NCBI GenBank assembly: GCA_007122565.1
Contig: SKTJ01000047.1
Location: forward strand, 1-7,265
Length of the DNA: 7,265 bases
DNA from: Syntrophomonadaceae bacterium
Lineage (GTDB): Bacteria; Bacillota; Dethiobacteria; DTU022; UBA8154
Reading direction: 5' to 3'
Part shown: positions 5,899 through 7,265 of the stretch, one piece after another
How the letters are laid out: every line of letters begins with the position of its first letter
How positions within the stretch are numbered: the stretch's first letter is position 1
Position numbers and translations under genes: made by a program
The notes under the pieces: generated by a model
What the model was told of the DNA's origin: nothing
Databases searched by the model: none
What the model saw: the letters and a program-made list of their open reading frames with translations, nothing else

Positions 5899-6432
5899 AT
5901 GTACGATATTGTAAACAATATTACGCTCTGGGTTGTCCCCGGCCTTATTTTGTTCGCTTTACTTTATGCCTCTTACCGTCGTGTTAAGGTGTTTGACACT
6001 TTTATCGAAGGGGCAAGGGAAGGTTTTGGTATGTCCGTACGCCTTATTCCTTTTCTGGTAGGGATGATCGTGGCTATCGGGCTTTTTCGCGAAAGTGGCG
6101 CCATGCAGGTATTAAGCAACTTATTAATTCCTATATTAAATATAATAGGTATACCTGCAGATCTTCTGCCTTTGGCAATTATGCGACCTGTTTCCGGCAG
6201 CAGTGCCCTGGCCATAACCACGGAAATCATGAACACCTTCGGACCTGATTCCCTTGTCGGACGTACGGCCGCGACGATGCAGGGGAGTACTGATACCACA
6301 CTTTTTGTTCTCACAGTATATTTTGGCGCCGTTGGCATAAAGAAAACAAGACATGCCCTAAACGTGGGATTAATGGCAGATGCAGTAGGAATCATTGCTG
6401 CAGTGCTGGTATGCCAGATGGTTTTTGGGTAA
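5899..6432 (+). CDS. spmB: Spore maturation protein B (SpmB), nucleoside-recognition/Gate domain membrane protein
   Basis: Partner of SpmA in spore core dehydration; a 177-residue polytopic membrane protein of the same Gate-domain superfamily. Family marks are the N-terminal helix (about 8-24), FIEGAREGFGMSVRLIPFLV (35-54), RPVSGSSAL (96-104) and TMQGSTDTTLFVLTVYFGAV (126-145). Hydrophobic segments also lie at about 70-94 and 158-176. The start is ATG with GGAGG (5885-5889) 9 bases upstream, 21 bases after spmA. It is the last gene of the dacB-spmA-spmB operon: a hairpin terminator begins about 46 bases beyond its stop. SpmA and SpmB look like two halves of a split transporter-like unit and probably act as one complex, which is inference. 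Confidence 0.97.
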   Translation: MYDIVNNITLWVVPGLILFALLYASYRRVKVFDTFIEGAREGFGMSVRLIPFLVGMIVAIGLFRESGAMQVLSNLLIPILNIIGIPADLLPLAIMRPVSGSSALAITTEIMNTFGPDSLVGRTAATMQGSTDTTLFVLTVYFGAVGIKKTRHALNVGLMADAVGIIAAVLVCQMVFG

Positions 6433-6477
6433 AAATAAAGAAACAAGTAGTCAGAATCCAGGAGTTAGTGTCAGCAT

Positions 6478-6524
6478 AAAAAAGCGTAGGAAAAATCCTC
6501 CCAGGACGGGAGCTTTTTAATTTT
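6478..6524 (+). terminator. Rho-independent terminator after spmB
   Basis: CTCCC (6498-6502) pairs with GGGAG (6508-6512) around the loop AGGAC, followed by CTTTTTAATTTT. An outer arm, AAAAAGC (6479-6485), can pair with GCTTTTT (6512-6518) and would enclose the inner hairpin. AGGA/TCCT (6488-6491 with 6496-6499) is an alternative inner pairing. It closes the dacB-spmAB transcript and separates it from rluB. Confidence 0.8.
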
Positions 6525-6529
6525 AACTA

Positions 6530-6557
6530 TTGAATTCTCATACCTGTGTAGTAATAT
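6530..6557 (+). promoter_or_regulatory. Candidate sigma-A promoter for rluB
   Basis: TTGAAT (6530-6535) and TAATAT (6552-6557) are separated by 16 bases, each matching 4 of 6 consensus positions. They lie directly after the spmB terminator and about 43 bases before the rluB start. The A/T-rich sequence (TAATATATAT) makes the exact -10 uncertain. A promoter is expected here because the terminator would otherwise cut rluB off. Confidence 0.4.
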
Positions 6558-6599
6558 ATATGTGTTATTCTCTTTATATTTTAGCAGGAGATGAGCCTT

Positions 6600-7265
6600 A
6601 TGGCAGAGAAGGTGAGGTTACACAAATTTATTGCCGCTGCCGGTTTAGCATCACGCCGTGCTGCAGAAAAGATGATTGCCGCAGGCAGGATCAAAGTTAA
6701 TGGTGAAACAGTAACAACAGCAGGGCTTACCATTGACCCTCAGGCAGACCGTGTAGAACTTGATAACAAGCCAATTCAGGCAAAAACAGAAAAACAGTAT
6801 ATTCTTTTATATAAGCCAAAGGGCATACTTACAACCGTCAATGATCCATTCGGTCGGCGAACAGTTATGGAGTTGCTGCCACGCCAGGATATATTTCCCG
6901 TGGGGAGGCTTGACCTGGACACGGAAGGTTTACTCTTGCTTACTGATGATGGAGAACTGGCCTACCGTCTTACTCATCCCCGCTTCAAGGTAGAAAAAAA
7001 ATATCACGCTTATGTTAAGGGAATTCCCGGAGAAGAGAAGCTAAAACTTTTGCGCGAGGGGGTTACCCTGGAGGAAGGAACCGTATCTCCTGCTAAAGTA
7101 GAATTACTGGAACAGCACGGGGGAAAAAGTGTTTTGGTGATAGCCATTCATGAAGGGAAAAAACGCCAGGTAAAACGCATGTTTTCTGTCATCGGACATC
7201 CGGTTATTTCGCTAAAAAGGATAGCTTTCGCTTTTCTCACATTAAAAGGACTAAAGCCCGGTGAA
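6600..7265 (+). CDS. rluB: 23S rRNA pseudouridine synthase of the RsuA/RluB/E/F family, 3'-truncated by window edge
   Basis: Converts a uridine in 23S rRNA to pseudouridine (U2605 for Escherichia coli RluB). The 222 visible residues hold an N-terminal S4 RNA-binding domain (about 4-50, VRLHKFIAAAGLASRRAAEKM with IKVNGETV). The catalytic domain follows: YKPKGILTTVNDPFGRRTV (71-89), then the active-site motif GRLDLDTEGLLLLTDDGELA (102-121) with catalytic Asp105. The later conserved segment is EGKKRQVKRMFSVIGHPV, ending near LKGLKPGE at the window edge, so only about 10-25 residues should be missing. The ATG at 6600 is chosen over the in-frame ATG at 6591, because AGGAG (6586-6590) abuts the latter and is 9 bases from the former. 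The gene follows spmB as ypuL (rluB) does in B. subtilis, but has its own candidate promoter. RsuA or RluF type specificity cannot be fully excluded from sequence. Confidence 0.95.
   Translation, partial: MAEKVRLHKFIAAAGLASRRAAEKMIAAGRIKVNGETVTTAGLTIDPQADRVELDNKPIQAKTEKQYILLYKPKGILTTVNDPFGRRTVMELLPRQDIFPVGRLDLDTEGLLLLTDDGELAYRLTHPRFKVEKKYHAYVKGIPGEEKLKLLREGVTLEEGTVSPAKVELLEQHGGKSVLVIAIHEGKKRQVKRMFSVIGHPVISLKRIAFAFLTLKGLKPGE

Noticed and set aside
5973..6446. Minus-strand 157-codon open frame
   Set aside because: It is antisense to the well-supported spmB; its apparent composition is the mirror of spmB codons.
6760..6993. Plus-strand 77-codon open frame
   Set aside because: It lies inside rluB in another frame, and rluB carries clear S4 and catalytic motifs across the region.
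1..7265. Mobile elements, CRISPR arrays, toxin-antitoxin or defence genes, tRNA or rRNA genes
   Set aside because: No transposase or integrase motifs, no regular repeat-spacer pattern, no tRNA-like cloverleaf sequence and no conserved rRNA segments are visible on either strand.

Overview
The window is a stretch of chromosome from an endospore-forming Bacillota (Firmicutes), most likely a member of the Clostridia (Peptococcaceae-like or a related lineage). The evidence is the spore genes ytfJ, spmA, spmB and a dacB-type carboxypeptidase, the scpA/scpB condensin pair, strong GGAGG-type ribosome binding sites, and frequent TTG or GTG starts (trpS, scpB, ytfJ, spmA). Base composition is moderate and looks uniform. 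I see no sign of mobile elements, CRISPR arrays or foreign islands. The species cannot be named from the sequence alone. Every gene is on the + strand, and no gene-free stretch exceeds about 170 bases.

Layout. (1) 1-387 is the 3' end of a site-2 (M50) membrane metalloprotease gene. (2) 440-2834 holds trpS, scpA and scpB, closely packed: tryptophanyl-tRNA synthetase, then the two non-SMC subunits of the bacterial condensin. (3) After a 159-base spacer, 2994-3997 holds a DUF2953 membrane-anchored protein (like Bacillus subtilis YtfI) overlapping ytfJ, a GerW-family spore protein. A hairpin terminator follows. (4) A sigma-E-like promoter sits just after that terminator and precedes 4146-6432, dacB-spmA-spmB, the spore cortex and core-dehydration operon, which ends in a second hairpin terminator. 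(5) A sigma-A-like promoter precedes rluB (23S rRNA pseudouridine synthase), which runs off the right edge.

How the genes work together. Two functional blocks are interleaved. The housekeeping block covers tRNA charging, chromosome segregation, rRNA modification and a membrane protease. The sporulation block (ytfJ, dacB, spmA, spmB) acts in late spore development: DacB trims cortex peptide side chains, SpmA/SpmB are needed for full dehydration of the spore core, and YtfJ is a spore protein. The terminator and promoter between ytfJ and dacB suggest that dacB-spmAB is a separate mother-cell transcript.

I found no undescribed system. The points most worth a second look are a four-cysteine pattern in TrpS that resembles the iron-sulfur motif of Thermotoga TrpRS, the uncertain and possibly AUU start of scpB, the back-to-back terminator and sigma-E-like promoter before dacB, and the overlap of ytfJ with the DUF2953 gene behind an unusually strong Shine-Dalgarno sequence.
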